Of a stretch of 64,000 nt of DNA, positions 52,548 to 64,000 are shown piece by piece. The stretch is from Hydrogenophaga sp. (GTDB taxonomy: Bacteria; Pseudomonadota; Gammaproteobacteria; Burkholderiales; Burkholderiaceae_C), in NCBI GenBank assembly GCA_030653975.1, contig JAURYH010000021.1, positions 62,001 through 126,000 of the forward strand. The letters are read 5' to 3'. How positions within the stretch are numbered: position 1 is the stretch's first letter; every line of letters starts with the position of its first letter. The notes under the pieces were generated by a model. The model searched no databases. It saw only the letters and a program-made list of their open reading frames with translations, and was not told the DNA's origin. The translations under genes and the position numbers were made by a program.

Positions 52548-53705
52548 ATGCCACGCAATCTCATCATCAACGACACCACGCTGCGCGACGGCGAACAGAC
52601 CGCCGGGGTGGCGTTCACGGTGTCCGAGAAGTGCGCCATCGCCACGGCCCTCTCGGCCGCGGGGGTGCCGGAGATGGAGATCGGCATCCCGGCCATGGGC
52701 GACGAAGAGATCGCCTGCATCAACGCGATTGCGGCGCTCAAGCTGCCCGCCCGCCTGATGGTCTGGGGTCGCCTGACCGAGACCGACCTGGCCAGCGCGC
52801 TGCGCTGCGACGCGCAGATCGTGCACCTCTCGATGCCGGTGTCCGACATCCACCTGCAGTACAAGCTGCGCCAGTCGCGCGAATGGGTGCTGGAGCAGGT
52901 CACGCGCCTGATCAGCCAGGCCGCTCAAAGTGGCCGCCAGATCTCGTTCGGTGCCGAAGACGCTTCGCGCGCCGACAGCGACTTTCTGATCGCGGTGGCG
53001 CGCCGCGCCCAGGCCTGTGGCGCCAGCCGCATCCGCTTCGCCGACACCCTGGGTGTGCTCGACCCCTTTGCCACCTTCGACGCCATTGCCCGCCTGCGCG
53101 ACGCGGTGGACATGGAGATTGAAATGCACGCCCACGACGACCTGGGCCTGGCCACCGCCAACACGCTGGCCGCCGTGCGCGCCGGTGCGACCCACGCCAA
53201 CACCACGGTCAACGGCCTGGGCGAACGCGCCGGCAACGCCGCGCTGGAAGAGGTGGTGATGGCCGCGCGCCATCTGCAGCAAACCGACACCGGCGTCGAC
53301 ACCCACGCCCTGCTCGACATCTCGCAACTCGTGGCGCGCGCCTCGGGGCGTTCGGTGGCCTTCAACAAGAGCATCGTCGGCGAGGCCGTGTTCACCCACG
53401 AGTCGGGCATCCACATCGACGGCTTGCAGAAGCACCCCTCGACCTACGAAGGCTTCGACCCGGGTGAACTCGGCCGCGAGCGCCGCACCGTACTCGGCAA
53501 ACACTCGGGCTCGCAGGCCGTGCGCCTGGCCTTCGGCGCCATGGGCCTGGCCATCGAGGACGATGCGCTGACCGAGCGCGTGCTGGCCCGCATCCGCGAA
53601 CACGCCATGCGCGTGAAGCAGGAAGCCACGCCCGAAGAGCTGCGCGGCTTTTTGATGGACGCACACAACATCGCCAACGTTTCACCCGGCTGGGGACGGG
53701 CATGA
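52548..53705 (+). CDS. nifV: homocitrate synthase NifV
   Basis: 385 residues from the ATG at 52548 ([18 protein letters not shown]). The DTTLRDGEQ motif, metal-binding HAHDDLGLA and [14 protein letters not shown] blocks belong to the alpha-isopropylmalate/homocitrate synthase family. Its product, homocitrate, is the organic ligand of FeMo-co. Longer starts lie upstream of the promoter and are rejected. It overlaps cysE by 4 bp. Confidence 0.94.
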   Translation: MPRNLIINDTTLRDGEQTAGVAFTVSEKCAIATALSAAGVPEMEIGIPAMGDEEIACINAIAALKLPARLMVWGRLTETDLASALRCDAQIVHLSMPVSDIHLQYKLRQSREWVLEQVTRLISQAAQSGRQISFGAEDASRADSDFLIAVARRAQACGASRIRFADTLGVLDPFATFDAIARLRDAVDMEIEMHAHDDLGLATANTLAAVRAGATHANTTVNGLGERAGNAALEEVVMAARHLQQTDTGVDTHALLDISQLVARASGRSVAFNKSIVGEAVFTHESGIHIDGLQKHPSTYEGFDPGELGRERRTVLGKHSGSQAVRLAFGAMGLAIEDDALTERVLARIREHAMRVKQEATPEELRGFLMDAHNIANVSPGWGRA

Positions 53706-54496
53706 ACACCAACAGCAGCAGCGACACCACGGCCACCGGCGCAGCAGCGCCCGCGGGCTGGTGGTCCCTGCTGCGCGAAGACGCGCGCTGCGTGCTCACC
53801 CGCGATCCGGCCGCGCGCAGCCTGATCGAGGTCTGGACCATCTACCCCGGACTGCAGGCCATTGCCCTGCACCGCCTCGCCCACGCGCTGTGGACCCGCG
53901 GCTGGCGCTACCTGCCGCGTTGGCTGTCGTTCGTGTCGCGTGCGCTGACACAGATCGACATCCACCCCGGTGCGCGCATCGGCGCCCGTTTCTTCATCGA
54001 CCACGGCACCGGTGTCGTGATCGGCGAAACGGCCGAGGTCGGCGACGACGTCACGCTCTACCACGGCGTCACGCTGGGCGGCACGAGCTGGCGCGCCGGC
54101 AAGCGCCACCCGACTTTGGGCCACCAGGTGGTGGTCGGCGCGGGCGCCAAGATCCTCGGCCCGATCAAGGTCGGCGACGGCGCCCGCGTAGCGGCCAATT
54201 CGGTGGTGATCGAGGCCGTGCCGGCCGGCGCCACCGTGGTCGGCATTCCGGGCCGTGTCGTGGCTCCGGCGCGCCGCACCACCCACGGCTTCGACCTCGA
54301 ACACCACCTCATTCCCGACCCGGTGGGCAAGGCGATTGCCTGCCTGCTCGACCGCGTGGCCCAGCTGGAACGCGCTCTGGCCCACAGCCAGGGCCTGGCC
54401 AGTGCCGACAACGCCTGCGGCGTTTGTGACGATCAATGTGCCGAACCGGGGTTCGCGACCGCGAAATCCCATCTTCAACCCGCGACCGTGGAGTAA
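53702..54496 (+). CDS. cysE: serine O-acetyltransferase, nif-linked (NifP type)
   Basis: 264 residues. N-terminal helical domain, then a left-handed beta helix with hexapeptide repeats ([23 protein letters not shown]). CysE/NifP makes O-acetylserine for cysteine, the sulfur source for NifS/IscS. It overlaps nifV by 4 bp. The C-terminal CGVCDDQC region is not typical of CysE. Confidence 0.9.
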   Translation: MNTNSSSDTTATGAAAPAGWWSLLREDARCVLTRDPAARSLIEVWTIYPGLQAIALHRLAHALWTRGWRYLPRWLSFVSRALTQIDIHPGARIGARFFIDHGTGVVIGETAEVGDDVTLYHGVTLGGTSWRAGKRHPTLGHQVVVGAGAKILGPIKVGDGARVAANSVVIEAVPAGATVVGIPGRVVAPARRTTHGFDLEHHLIPDPVGKAIACLLDRVAQLERALAHSQGLASADNACGVCDDQCAEPGFATAKSHLQPATVE

Positions 54497-54502
54497 CGCC
54501 CA

Positions 54503-54841
54503 ATGGAAAACTTCGTTCAACAGCTCAAGGCCCTGTCATCGGCCGAGGATTTCCTGCAGTACTTCGGCGTGCCCTTCGAGCAGTCGGTGGTCAACGTGAG
54601 CCGGCTGCACATCCTCAAGCGCTTCTTCCAGTACATCCGCCAGCAGACCCTGCCCTCGGCCGACGACGAACTGGCGCTCTACACGGTCTACCGCGAACAG
54701 CTGGTCAAGGCCTACGCCGATTTCGTGAAGTCCACGCCGGCGCAGGAAAAGGTGTTCAAGGTGTTCCAGGACGTGGGTGGCAGACAGCACGTCACGCTGG
54801 ACAGTTTGAAGAGTTCGATCCCGTCCCGCATGGTCGCCTGA
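54503..54841 (+). CDS. nifW: nitrogenase stabilising protein NifW
   Basis: 112 residues. The core LSSAEDFLQYFGVPFEQSVV and VSRLHILKRFFQYI are typical of NifW, which protects or matures the MoFe protein. It starts 6 bp after cysE. The C-terminus is rich in small residues. Confidence 0.9.
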   Translation: MENFVQQLKALSSAEDFLQYFGVPFEQSVVNVSRLHILKRFFQYIRQQTLPSADDELALYTVYREQLVKAYADFVKSTPAQEKVFKVFQDVGGRQHVTLDSLKSSIPSRMVA

Positions 54842-54853
54842 AGGAGTTTTGAC

Positions 54854-55702
54854 ATGCACATCGTCGTCTGCATCAAACAAGTGCCGGACTCGGCACAGAT
54901 CCGGGTCCACCCGGTCACCAACACCATCATGCGCCAGGGCGTGCCGGCCATCGTCAACCCGTATGACCTGTTCTCGCTCGAAGAGGCCCTGCGCCTGAAA
55001 GACAGGTTCGGCGGCAAGGTCACCGTGCTCTGCATGGGCCCACCACAGGCCGAAGAAGCGCTGCGCAAATGCATCAGCTTCGGTGCCGACGACGCCGTGC
55101 TCGTGACCGACCGCGCCTTCGCCGGCGCCGACACGCTGGCCACGTCGTACGCGCTGGCCGCGGGCATCCGCCAGATCGCCAGGGAACAGGCGGTGGACAT
55201 CGTCTTCACCGGCAAGCAGACCATCGACGGCGACACGGCTCAGGTCGGCCCGGGCATCGCCAAGCGCATGGGCCTGCAGCTGCTGACCTACGTGTCTCGC
55301 ATCGTCGAGACCGATCTGGACGGCCGCACGATCACCGTCGAGCGGCGTGCCGAAGGCGGCGTGCAGGTGCTGAAGACGGCCCTGCCCTGCCTGATCACGA
55401 TGCTGGAGAACACCAACGAAATGCGCTTCGCCAACCTGCCCGCCATGATCCACGCCGCGGCGTACCCGGTGCGCAAATGGAGCAAGGAGCAGGCCGCCAT
55501 CGAAGACCTCGACAAGATCGGCCTGAAGGGTTCGCCCACCGTGGTGAGCAAGGTCTTCGGCCCCTCGCCGCGCACCGAGAAGGTGGAGATGCTGGACCTG
55601 GAGACAAGCAACCTGCGCGACATCTCGCTGAACCTGCTGCAAAAGGTGTTCACGCGCCACCCCACGCTTGAAGCCGATCTCTTGATGAAGGAAGAAGCAT
55701 GA
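54854..55702 (+). CDS. fixA: electron-transfer flavoprotein FixA
   Basis: 282 residues, ETF beta-type: [17 protein letters not shown] and [13 protein letters not shown]-like stretches (here [14 protein letters not shown]). With FixB it forms an ETF that, with FixC and FixX, bifurcates electrons from NADH to quinone and a low-potential ferredoxin/flavodoxin feeding nitrogenase. It lies 12 bp after nifW and overlaps fixB by 4 bp. Confidence 0.95.
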   Translation: MHIVVCIKQVPDSAQIRVHPVTNTIMRQGVPAIVNPYDLFSLEEALRLKDRFGGKVTVLCMGPPQAEEALRKCISFGADDAVLVTDRAFAGADTLATSYALAAGIRQIAREQAVDIVFTGKQTIDGDTAQVGPGIAKRMGLQLLTYVSRIVETDLDGRTITVERRAEGGVQVLKTALPCLITMLENTNEMRFANLPAMIHAAAYPVRKWSKEQAAIEDLDKIGLKGSPTVVSKVFGPSPRTEKVEMLDLETSNLRDISLNLLQKVFTRHPTLEADLLMKEEA

Positions 55703-56808
55703 ACGCCCCCACCACCCCTGCTGCACCCGCCAAGCGCCCCGCCGGCCGCGGCCGCAACCTCGAACTGTCGGAAGAGCTCAAGGCCTACAAGGGCGTCTGG
55801 GTGTTCGTCGAACACGACCGCGGTCATGTGCACAGCGTGTCCTGGGAACTGCTGGGCGAAGCGCGCAAGCTGGCCGACACCCTGGGCAGCCAGGTGGGCG
55901 CGGTGCTGCTCGGTGGCGCCGACGAGCACCTGGACAAGTTCGCGGCCGAGGCCATCAGCTTCGGCGCCGACACCGTGTACATCGTGACCGACCCGGTGCT
56001 CAAGGGCTACCGCAACGAACCCTTCACCAAGGGCCTGACCGACCTGGTGAACAAGTACAAGCCCGAGATCCTGCTGCTCGGCGCCACCTCTCAAGGCCGC
56101 GACCTCGCGGGCTCGGTGGCCACCACCTTGCTGACGGGCCTGACCGCCGACTGCACCGAGCTCAACATCGACCCGGTGTCCAAGGCCCTGGCCGCGACAC
56201 GCCCGACCTTCGGCGGCTCGCTCTACTGCACCATCATGACCCTGGCCTACCGGCCGCAGATGGCCACGGTGCGCCCACGCGTGATGCTGATGCCCAAGGC
56301 CGACAGCAGCCGCACCGGCAATCTGGTCCACGACACCCTCGGCATGGTCGAGACACAGATCGTCACCAAGCTGCTGGACTTCATCGCGGATGCGAATAGC
56401 AACAAGATCAACCTGCCCTACGCGGACGTCATCGTGAGCGGCGGCAAGGGCCTGAAGAACCCCGACAACTTCAAGCTGGTGTTCGAACTGGCGCGGGTGC
56501 TGGGCGGCGAGGTCGGCGCCACGCGGCCCGTCGTGCAGGCCGGCTGGGTCGAGGCCGAGCGCCAGGTGGGCCAGACCGGCAAGACCGTGCGGCCCAAGCT
56601 CTACATCGCCGCCGGCATCTCGGGCGCGGTGCAGCACCGCGTGGGCATGGAAGGCTCGGACGTGATCGTCGCCATCAACACCGACCCGAACGCCCCCATC
56701 TTCGAATTCGCGCACTACGGCATTGTCGGCAACGCGATGCTGGTGCTGCCCGCGCTGACCAAGGCGTTCGCCGAACACCTGTCCAAGCGCAGCGCTCTGG
56801 TTGCCTGA
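55699..56808 (+). CDS. fixB: electron-transfer flavoprotein FixB
   Basis: 369 residues, ETF alpha-type, with the FAD-binding C-terminal region [16 protein letters not shown]...[11 protein letters not shown] and [18 protein letters not shown]. It pairs with FixA. It overlaps fixA by 4 bp and precedes fixC by 27 bp. Confidence 0.95.
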   Translation: MNAPTTPAAPAKRPAGRGRNLELSEELKAYKGVWVFVEHDRGHVHSVSWELLGEARKLADTLGSQVGAVLLGGADEHLDKFAAEAISFGADTVYIVTDPVLKGYRNEPFTKGLTDLVNKYKPEILLLGATSQGRDLAGSVATTLLTGLTADCTELNIDPVSKALAATRPTFGGSLYCTIMTLAYRPQMATVRPRVMLMPKADSSRTGNLVHDTLGMVETQIVTKLLDFIADANSNKINLPYADVIVSGGKGLKNPDNFKLVFELARVLGGEVGATRPVVQAGWVEAERQVGQTGKTVRPKLYIAAGISGAVQHRVGMEGSDVIVAINTDPNAPIFEFAHYGIVGNAMLVLPALTKAFAEHLSKRSALVA

Positions 56809-56835
56809 TCTCGTCCACCACCTCTGGGGAACGCC

Positions 56836-58146
56836 ATGAAAAAACCCTCTCAATTCGACGCCATCGTGGTGGGCGCGGGGCCTTCGGGCAACGCCTGCGC
56901 CTACACCCTGGCCAAGGCCGGCCTCAAGGTCCTGCAGATCGAGCGCGGTGAATACCCGGGTTCGAAAAACGTGCAGGGCGCCATCCTCTACAGCGACGCG
57001 CTGGAGAAGATCATTCCCGACTTCCGCGACGACGCGCCGCTGGAGCGCCACATCATCGAACAGCGCGTCTGGGTGCTCGACGACAACAGCTTCGTCGGCA
57101 CGCACTACCGCAGCGACGACTACAACAAGCCGCCCTACAACCGCTACACCATCATCCGCGCGCAGTTCGACAAGTGGTTCAGCTCCAAGGTGCGCGAGGC
57201 CGGTGCGCTGCTGATCTGCGAGACCACGGTGAACCACCTCATCATGGACGGCGAGCAGGTGGTGGGCGTGCAGTGCGACCGGGAAGCCGGCGACGTGTAC
57301 GCCGACGTGGTGATCATGGCCGACGGCGTGAACTCGACGCTGGCGCGCAAGGCCGGTTTTCACGGCGAGATCAAGGACAGCAACGTTGCGCTCGCGGTGA
57401 AAGAGATCCTCTTCATGCCCGAAGACACGATCCGCCAGCGCTTCAACATCGGCGAAGAAGAAGGCGTGGTGATCGAGATGGTCGGCAAGATCACCGACGG
57501 CATGATGGGCACGGGCTTCCTCTACACCAACAAGGAATCACTCACCATCGGCATCGGCTGCATGCTGGGCGATTTCAAGGGCAGCGTGAACAAGACCAGT
57601 CCCTACGCCCTGCTGGAAAAACTCAAGCAGCACCCTTCGATCGCCCCGCTGATCCAGGGCGGCGAGATGAAGGAATACGCGGCCCACCTGATCCCCGAGG
57701 GCGGCTTCTACGCCATCCCCAAGGTCTACGGCAACGGCTGGATGATCGTGGGCGACTCGGGTGGCTTCGTCAACGCGGTGCACCGCGAAGGCTCCAACCT
57801 GGCCATGACCACCGGGCGCCTGGCGGCCGAGACCGTGATTGCCGCCAAGGCCGCCGGCAAGCCCATGAGCGAAGCGGTGCTCAAGACCTACAAGACCGAG
57901 CTCGACAAGAGCTTCGTGATGAAGGACCTGCACAAGTACCGCGACATGCCCGAGGTCTTCCACAAGAACAACCAGTTCTTCACCACCTACCCCGAGCTCG
58001 TGTCCAAGGCCGCGCACAAGATGTTCACCGTCGATGGCGTGGACAAGAAGACCAAGGAACGCGAGATCCTTTCAAGCTTCCGCACCTCGCGCTCGCTCAC
58101 CGGTCTGGTGGGCGACGCCGTCAAACTCTGGAGGGCTTTCCGATGA
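56836..58146 (+). CDS. fixC: FixC flavoprotein dehydrogenase
   Basis: 436 residues, homologous to ETF-quinone oxidoreductase. FAD motif [20 protein letters not shown] near the N-terminus and [19 protein letters not shown] later. It passes electrons between the FixAB ETF and the quinone pool. It overlaps fixX by 4 bp. Confidence 0.95.
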   Translation: MKKPSQFDAIVVGAGPSGNACAYTLAKAGLKVLQIERGEYPGSKNVQGAILYSDALEKIIPDFRDDAPLERHIIEQRVWVLDDNSFVGTHYRSDDYNKPPYNRYTIIRAQFDKWFSSKVREAGALLICETTVNHLIMDGEQVVGVQCDREAGDVYADVVIMADGVNSTLARKAGFHGEIKDSNVALAVKEILFMPEDTIRQRFNIGEEEGVVIEMVGKITDGMMGTGFLYTNKESLTIGIGCMLGDFKGSVNKTSPYALLEKLKQHPSIAPLIQGGEMKEYAAHLIPEGGFYAIPKVYGNGWMIVGDSGGFVNAVHREGSNLAMTTGRLAAETVIAAKAAGKPMSEAVLKTYKTELDKSFVMKDLHKYRDMPEVFHKNNQFFTTYPELVSKAAHKMFTVDGVDKKTKEREILSSFRTSRSLTGLVGDAVKLWRAFR

Positions 58147-58442
58147 GCGCCGTTGCCGTGAATGTCGAAGAGAAACTGTTTCAGAACCGCTACCGCGTCG
58201 ACGCGGGCCGGCCCCACATCCAGATCAAGGACCCCGACATCTGCGCCAACGACTGCGCGCAGAAGTCCTGCACCTACGTGTGTCCGGCCTCCTGCTACAA
58301 GGCCGAAGGCAACGGCAGCGTGACCCTGATCACCGACGGTTGCCTGGAGTGCGGCAGCTGCCGGATCATCTGCTCGGAGTTCACCAACGTGAACTGGGAG
58401 TACCCGCGCGGCGGGCACGGCATCTTGTTCAAGTTTGGTTGA
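58143..58442 (+). CDS. fixX: FixX ferredoxin-like subunit
   Basis: 99 residues with an ETF-QO-type [4Fe-4S] ferredoxin fold: [18 protein letters not shown] and [11 protein letters not shown]. It partners FixC. It overlaps fixC by ATGA. Confidence 0.94.
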   Translation: MSAVAVNVEEKLFQNRYRVDAGRPHIQIKDPDICANDCAQKSCTYVCPASCYKAEGNGSVTLITDGCLECGSCRIICSEFTNVNWEYPRGGHGILFKFG

Positions 58443-58451
58443 TTGGGTTCA

Positions 58452-58543
58452 ACCCCGTTGCTTGCTCGCTGCGCGTAGCCGCATCCCCCTTCCAGGGGCA
58501 ATGCCTGCGGCCCGGCAAAGCCGGTTCCGCGGCATTCTTGGTT
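58452..58543. repeat. GC-rich dispersed repeat, type B (copy 4)
   Basis: Contains GGCCCGGCAAAGCCGG and the core ATCCCCCTTCCAGGGG. It fills the gap between fixX and the [2Fe-2S] ferredoxin gene. Confidence 0.65.
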
Positions 58544-58596
58544 GGCGCTTCTTCACGCGTGGCAGGCCTCCTACTTACGCACTTCCTGGAGTTCTC

Positions 58597-58920
58597 ATGC
58601 CCCGTCCTCAACGTCATGTCTTCGTTTGCACCCAGAACCGTCCGCCGCAGCACCCGCGCGGCTCGTGCGCCAGCAAGGGTGGCACTGCCGTGTTGCAGGC
58701 CTTCTGGGCCGAGCAGCAGAAGCGCCAGGCCTACGACCAGCTCTCGATCACCTACTCGGGCTGCCTGGGTCCCTGCGACCAGGGCGCCAACGTGCTGGTC
58801 TACCCGGAAGCGGTGATGTACCGCAATGTGACCGATGCCGACGTGGCCGAGATCTTCAACAGCCACCTCGAAGGCGGCGTGCCGGTGGAACGGCTGCTCG
58901 CACCCCAGGCGGTCTGGTGA
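58597..58920 (+). CDS. thioredoxin-like [2Fe-2S] ferredoxin
   Basis: 107 residues from the ATG at 58597 (MPRPQRHVFVCTQNRPPQHP). Cys11, Cys24, and CLGPC (about 56-60) give the thioredoxin-like [2Fe-2S] ferredoxin pattern of nif-associated ferredoxins. It may carry electrons from FixABCX or protect nitrogenase. It overlaps the TPR gene by 4 bp (GTGA). Confidence 0.85.
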   Translation: MPRPQRHVFVCTQNRPPQHPRGSCASKGGTAVLQAFWAEQQKRQAYDQLSITYSGCLGPCDQGANVLVYPEAVMYRNVTDADVAEIFNSHLEGGVPVERLLAPQAVW

Positions 58921-59414
58921 ACCTCTTCACAGGGGTCGAGACGAACGACCTGTTTGGTGGCGAAGTCTCGCCGACCATCGCACACCTGGTGGACCGGGCA
59001 CGCGAGGGATCGCGCGACGAGGCCGCCGCCCTGCTGTGGACAGCCTGCGCCATGGCTCCGCAAAGCCTGCCGGTCTACTACCTGCTCTACAAGCTGCACG
59101 CGGGTCTGGGTCAGCTGGAGCAGGCCGAACAGGCAGCCCGGAAAGGGCTGGATGCGGCGGCACAGGCCGCGCGACTGAACGCCGACTGGCGCCAGGTGCA
59201 GCCGGGTGACGCGGATTTCGCATCCCCCGGTCCCGCACGCTTCTGGCTGTTCACGCTCAAGGCCCTGGCATTCATCCAGCTGCGCCGCGGCCAGCGCGAC
59301 GCCAGCCAGGGCCTGGTGGAGCAGATCGGTCGGCTCGACCCGAGCGATCAGGTCGGCGCCAGCGTGGTCCGTGCCCTGCTGGCCGAGAGCCAGGCCCAGA
59401 CCCGACACGCCTGA
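58917..59414 (+). CDS. TPR-like protein, last gene of the nifV operon
   Basis: 165 residues from a GTG at 58917 (VNLFTGVETND), overlapping the ferredoxin stop. TPR-like helices (LPVYYLLYKLHAGLGQLEQA) and the FTLKALAFIQLRRG segment make it a paralog of the TPR protein at 41268-41852. Two nif operons thus each end or include this protein type, suggesting a shared adaptor function. Confidence 0.78.
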   Translation: MNLFTGVETNDLFGGEVSPTIAHLVDRAREGSRDEAAALLWTACAMAPQSLPVYYLLYKLHAGLGQLEQAEQAARKGLDAAAQAARLNADWRQVQPGDADFASPGPARFWLFTLKALAFIQLRRGQRDASQGLVEQIGRLDPSDQVGASVVRALLAESQAQTRHA

Positions 59415-59465
59415 GAGGGCCGTCCGGACAGCACCGGAGCGCCACCCGCAACGCATGAAACGGCC

Positions 59466-59552
59466 CAACCCAGGGCACCGCCGGGCCGGCTTTGCCGGAC
59501 GGCCAGTGCAGCCCCCTTGAGGGGGTCGCGCGAAGCGCGGCGGGGGTGTTAC
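59466..59552. repeat. GC-rich dispersed repeat, type B (copy 5)
   Basis: Nearly identical to 39391-39470 in its first 45 bases (hairpin GCCGGGCCGGCTTTGCCGGA). It lies between the convergent nifV operon and serS and may serve as a bidirectional transcription barrier. Confidence 0.7.
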
Positions 59553-59555
59553 ATC

Positions 59556-61010
<1,455 letters not shown>

Positions 61011-61013
61011 AGT

Positions 61014-61988
61014 TCAGTGCAGATGTTCTATCAGCGATGGGCCGTCGCCATCGATCCTCAGCCCCTTGGGCAGCGGAAACTTGACGGTCTCGGTCAGGCC
61101 GTCCATGGTGCGCACGGAGATCGCGCCCAGCGCCTTGATGCGCTCGATCACCTGGCGCACCAGGATCTCGGGCGCAGAGGCACCGGCCGTCAGGCCCACG
61201 CGGGACCGGCCTTCGAACCACTCGGCCTGCAGCTCGTCGGCGCTGTCCACCATGTGGCTGGGCGTGCCGAGCTTGAGGGCAACCTCGCGCAGGCGGTTGC
61301 TGTTGGAACTGGTGGGGCTGCCGACCACGATCACCAGATCGACCTGCGGGCTGAGCAGCTTGACGGCATCCTGCCGGTTCTGCGTCGCGTAGCAGATGTC
61401 CTGCTGCTTGGGCTCGCGCACACTGGGAAAACGCGCTTTCACCGCGGCCAGGATGCCCGCCGCGTCGTCCACGCTCAGCGTGGTCTGCGTCACCACCGCG
61501 AGTTTCTCCGTCTGCGCCGGTGTCACGCGGGCCACGTCGGCCGCGTCTTCGACCAGGTGGATGCCGCTGTCGAGCTGGCCCATGGTGCCCTCGACCTCGG
61601 GGTGGCCCTTGTGGCCGATCATGATGAATTCGAAACCTTCCTTGTGCAGCTTGGCCACCTCCACGTGCACCTTGGTCACCAGCGGGCAAGTGGCATCGAA
61701 GATGCTGAAGCCGCGCGCCTGCGCTTCCTCCTGCACGGCCTTGCTCACGCCGTGGGCCGAAAACACCAGCGTCGATCCCGGTGGCACGTCGGACAGCTCT
61801 TCGATGAAGATCGCGCCCTTGGCCTTGAGGTCGTTGACGACATAGGTGTTGTGCACGATCTCGTGGCGCACATAGATCGGCCGGCCGAACTTGGCCAGCG
61901 CGCGCTCCACGATCTCGATGGCGCGGTCCACGCCCGCGCAGAAACCGCGCGGTTCGGCCAGGATGACTTCTTTCGGCTCTTCCATCAC
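61014..61988 (-). CDS. ispH: 4-hydroxy-3-methylbut-2-enyl diphosphate reductase IspH
   Basis: 324 residues with the three cluster cysteines: EPRGFCAGVDRAIEIV, FDATCPLVTKVH, and DICYATQNR. IspH is the last enzyme of the MEP isoprenoid pathway and uses a [4Fe-4S] cluster. It overlaps the FKBP gene by 4 bp, a common pair. Confidence 0.96.
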   Translation of the reverse strand: MMEEPKEVILAEPRGFCAGVDRAIEIVERALAKFGRPIYVRHEIVHNTYVVNDLKAKGAIFIEELSDVPPGSTLVFSAHGVSKAVQEEAQARGFSIFDATCPLVTKVHVEVAKLHKEGFEFIMIGHKGHPEVEGTMGQLDSGIHLVEDAADVARVTPAQTEKLAVVTQTTLSVDDAAGILAAVKARFPSVREPKQQDICYATQNRQDAVKLLSPQVDLVIVVGSPTSSNSNRLREVALKLGTPSHMVDSADELQAEWFEGRSRVGLTAGASAPEILVRQVIERIKALGAISVRTMDGLTETVKFPLPKGLRIDGDGPSLIEHLH

Positions 61989-62431
61989 AAGACTCCGATC
62001 AGCTGCACTTCAAAACGCACCGGCTGACCCGCCAGCGGGTGGTTGAAGTCGAACAGCACCGCGCCGTCTTCGCGCACCTCCACGGCCGAGCCGGCGAAGC
62101 TGCCCAGGCCGTCGGGCGTGGGGAACTGCACCACGTCACCGGCCGCGTACTGCTCGTGCGGGTCGCCCAGCTTGTTGAGCAGCTCGCGCGCCACCCACTG
62201 CACCATGTCCGGCTGGCGCTCGCCAAAAGCCTCCCCCTCGTCCAGATCGATCACGGTGCGGCTGCCCTCCTCCAGACCGATCAGGTGCTGCTCGATGGCC
62301 GGCGAGAGCTGACCCGACCCCAGACTCAGCGTGGCGGGCTGGCCTTCAAAGGTGTCGATGATCACCTGGCCCTGCGGACCGGACATGCGGTAGTGCAGGG
62401 TGAGAAAGGAACCTTCTTGGACTTGGGACAT
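61985..62431 (-). CDS. fkpB: FKBP-type peptidyl-prolyl isomerase (SlpA/FkpB-like)
   Basis: 148 residues. It has the SlpA/FkpB pattern LTLHYRMSGPQGQVIIDTFE and GLEEGSRTVIDLDEGEAFGE, with an inserted-flap region. It catalyses prolyl isomerisation in the cytoplasm. It overlaps ispH, as in many proteobacteria. Confidence 0.9.
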   Translation of the reverse strand: MSQVQEGSFLTLHYRMSGPQGQVIIDTFEGQPATLSLGSGQLSPAIEQHLIGLEEGSRTVIDLDEGEAFGERQPDMVQWVARELLNKLGDPHEQYAAGDVVQFPTPDGLGSFAGSAVEVREDGAVLFDFNHPLAGQPVRFEVQLIGVL

Positions 62432-62560
62432 GGTGTTCAGACGGGGGTTCGGAGTGGTGAAGGGTATGAATCGGCGTGCCGGGCATCACGGCGGCGGAAG
62501 CGGCAACGCGCCGATGAGAACCCCGTATTGTAAAAAGCAGGCTGGACCAGGGAGAAAAAC

Positions 62561-63253
62561 ATGAATGACCTTGCCGGAACCGGGCTGAAAAGCCTGCCCC
62601 ATGAGTCGCGCCCGCGCGAAAAACTGCTCGCACGCGGCCCGTCGGCGCTCAGCGACGCCGAGCTGCTGGCGCTGCTGCTGCGCACCGGCATTCCCGGCAA
62701 ACACGTGGTGCAGCTCGCGCAGGAGCTGCTGGACACCTTCGGTGGTGTCGGCGGCCTGCTGCACACCGGGGCCGAGGCGCTCAGGGTCATCAAGGGCCTG
62801 GGGCCGGCCAAACGCGCCGAGGTGGTGGCCGTGCTCGAACTCGCGCGCCGGGCGCTGGCGCAGGAACTGCAGCAGAAAGCCCTGTTCGACAGCCCGAAGG
62901 CGGTGCGCGAATACCTGCAGCTGCAACTGGGCGCCCGCAACCACGAGGTGTTTGCCGTGCTGTTCCTCGACAGCCAGAACCGGCTGATCGCGCTCGAAGA
63001 ACTGTTCCGCGGCACGCTCACACAGACCAGCGTCTACCCGCGCGAAGTGGTGCTGCGCGCCCTGCACCACCACGCCGCCGCCGTGGTGCTGGCGCACAAC
63101 CACCCCAGCGGGACCGCGCAACCCTCACGCGCCGACGAGGCACTCACCCAATCGCTCAAGGCGGCGTTGTCTTTGGTGGACGTGCGCGTGCTGGACCATT
63201 TCATCGTGACGCGGGACAACGCAGCCTCCATGGCAGAGCTCGGTCTGATCTGA
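62561..63253 (+). CDS. radC: RadC-family protein
   Basis: 230 residues. N-terminal helix-hairpin-helix region and C-terminal JAMM/MPN metal site [16 protein letters not shown]. The former DNA-repair label is doubtful for the family; the metal site suggests peptidase-like activity. Housekeeping location. Confidence 0.93.
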   Translation: MNDLAGTGLKSLPHESRPREKLLARGPSALSDAELLALLLRTGIPGKHVVQLAQELLDTFGGVGGLLHTGAEALRVIKGLGPAKRAEVVAVLELARRALAQELQQKALFDSPKAVREYLQLQLGARNHEVFAVLFLDSQNRLIALEELFRGTLTQTSVYPREVVLRALHHHAAAVVLAHNHPSGTAQPSRADEALTQSLKAALSLVDVRVLDHFIVTRDNAASMAELGLI

Positions 63254-63286
63254 AGGTCTTGGCGCCTGCGCGAGAATCGCGCCACC

Positions 63287-63922
63287 ATGAAACTGCGCTC
63301 GTTCGCCGAACTCAAGACGCTGCAGAAGGTGATCGCCCAGCGGGCGGCCGCCGAGGCAGCAGCGCGCGAGGCCGAGCGCCTGCGCCTGCAGCGTGTGGAC
63401 CGGGAGAAGCGCCTGTTCGAACTGGCGGTGGGCCCGGTGAAACCCCTGATCACGCCGCGGCGCGTGCACCACCCGCCTAGGCTTGTCGACCCCTTGCCGC
63501 GCCAGCGCCAGCTGGACGAGGCGTCCGTGATGCGCGAGGCGCTGTCCGACGACTTCGACGTCGAAACCCTGCTGCACACCGACGACCAGCTGAGCTTTCG
63601 CCGCCCCGGCCTCGGGCCCGACGTGGTGCGCAAGCTGCGCGAGGGCCGCTGGAGCATCCAGCGCCAGATCGACCTGCACGGCCTGCGCATCGACGAGGCG
63701 CGCGAGGCGCTGGGCCGCTTCGTGCGCGAGGCGCACCAGCACGGGCTGCGCTGCGTGCGCGTCGTGCACGGCAAGGGCCTGGGCTCGCCCGGCCGCATGC
63801 CCGTGCTCAAGGGCCGCGTGCAGCGCTGGCTGGTGCAGAAGAACGAGGTGCTGGCCTTCGTGCAGGCCCGCCCCGCCGACGGCGGCGCCGGGGCCATGGT
63901 GGTTCTGCTTCGCCCCGCCTGA
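63287..63922 (+). CDS. Smr-domain protein
   Basis: 211 residues. Basic, helical N-terminal half (AAAEAAAREAERLRLQR) and a C-terminal Smr domain with IDLHGLRIDEAREALG and VVHGKGLGSPG. Smr domains are nucleases or RNA/DNA-binding modules, including ribosome rescue proteins. It starts 33 bp after radC. Confidence 0.88.
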   Translation: MKLRSFAELKTLQKVIAQRAAAEAAAREAERLRLQRVDREKRLFELAVGPVKPLITPRRVHHPPRLVDPLPRQRQLDEASVMREALSDDFDVETLLHTDDQLSFRRPGLGPDVVRKLREGRWSIQRQIDLHGLRIDEAREALGRFVREAHQHGLRCVRVVHGKGLGSPGRMPVLKGRVQRWLVQKNEVLAFVQARPADGGAGAMVVLLRPA

Positions 63923-63929
63923 AATGAAA

Positions 63930-64000
63930 CACCCCCGCCGCGCTGCGCGCGTCCCCCTCAAGTGGGCGGCACTGGCCGTCCGGCAAAGCCGGCCCGGCGG
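63930..64000. repeat. GC-rich dispersed repeat, type B (copy 7, truncated by window)
   Basis: Contains GGCCGTCCGGCAAAGCCGG, the reverse complement of the 39391-39470 hairpin. It continues past the window end. Confidence 0.6.

Overview
The window is high-GC DNA with dense, overlapping reading frames typical of a betaproteobacterium. The gene complement (Isc/Nif proteins, SagB-like/DraG pair, YecA, 5-oxoprolinase genes) and many GC-rich intergenic repeats suggest Burkholderiales, probably Comamonadaceae (for example a Hydrogenophaga-like diazotroph). The taxon is inferred from gene style, not from a marker search. No rRNA, tRNA, CRISPR array or transposase was recognised.

Layout. (1) 1-4.9 kb, plus strand: the 3' end of draG followed by seven tightly packed nitrogen-fixation-associated genes (double-domain nitroreductase, rhodanese-ankyrin, ArsC/NifO-like, FmdB-like zinc ribbon, Ohr/OsmC, a small unknown, a YkgJ-like cysteine cluster protein). 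(2) 5.0-14.2 kb: an uptake and hydrolysis module with RbsC/RbsA-type ABC subunits, a TorT-like binding protein, PxpC-PxpB, a biotin carboxylase, a BCCP and PxpA, divergent from a LysR regulator. (3) 14.3-18.5 kb: YecA/SEC-C and DUF2779 proteins, a glutathione transferase, an unknown gene and two gene remnants. (4) 18.5-28.1 kb: an R-body (refractile body) locus. It has an AraC-type regulator with a degenerate AAA+ domain, four near-identical reb genes, three divergent Reb-like proteins, two proteins of unknown function, a large protein with a nucleotidyltransferase-like signature and a PI-PLC X-like protein. It lies between two copies of the same gene 3' end. (5) 28.3-32.5 kb, minus strand: unknown-modE-nifX-like-modABC, behind a sigma54-type promoter and a ModE box. 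(6) 33.2-44.3 kb, minus strand: a long nifB-led operon (nifB, fdxN, hesB-like, TPR, LRV protein, two nifZ, unknown, nifS, nifT, unknown, DegT-like, SIR2-like, ferredoxin, amine-oxidase-like flavoprotein, unknown). (7) 44.8-46.4 kb: nifA. (8) 46.8-51.7 kb, plus strand: a nif-type isc operon (iscS, iscU, two iscA-like, hscA, fdx) from a sigma54 promoter. (9) 52.5-59.4 kb, plus strand: nifV-cysE-nifW-fixABCX-[2Fe-2S] ferredoxin-TPR from a sigma54 promoter with a NifA site. (10) 59.5-64.0 kb: housekeeping genes serS, ispH, fkpB-like, radC and an Smr-domain gene.

How it works together. NifA (with the four-cysteine motif of oxygen-sensitive NifAs) should activate the sigma54 promoters seen ahead of nifB, iscS, nifV and the mod operon. 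Products supply Fe-S clusters (Isc/NifS), the FeMo-cofactor precursor (NifB), homocitrate (NifV), molybdate (ModABC), electrons (FixABCX, ferredoxins) and post-translational control (DraG). nifHDKEN are not in the window. The R-body locus is the most unusual part. Two 564/581-bp repeats with large palindromes, in direct orientation, bracket the nifB-nifA-isc segment, and a family of short GC-rich repeats fills most intergenic gaps and has entered two coding frames.
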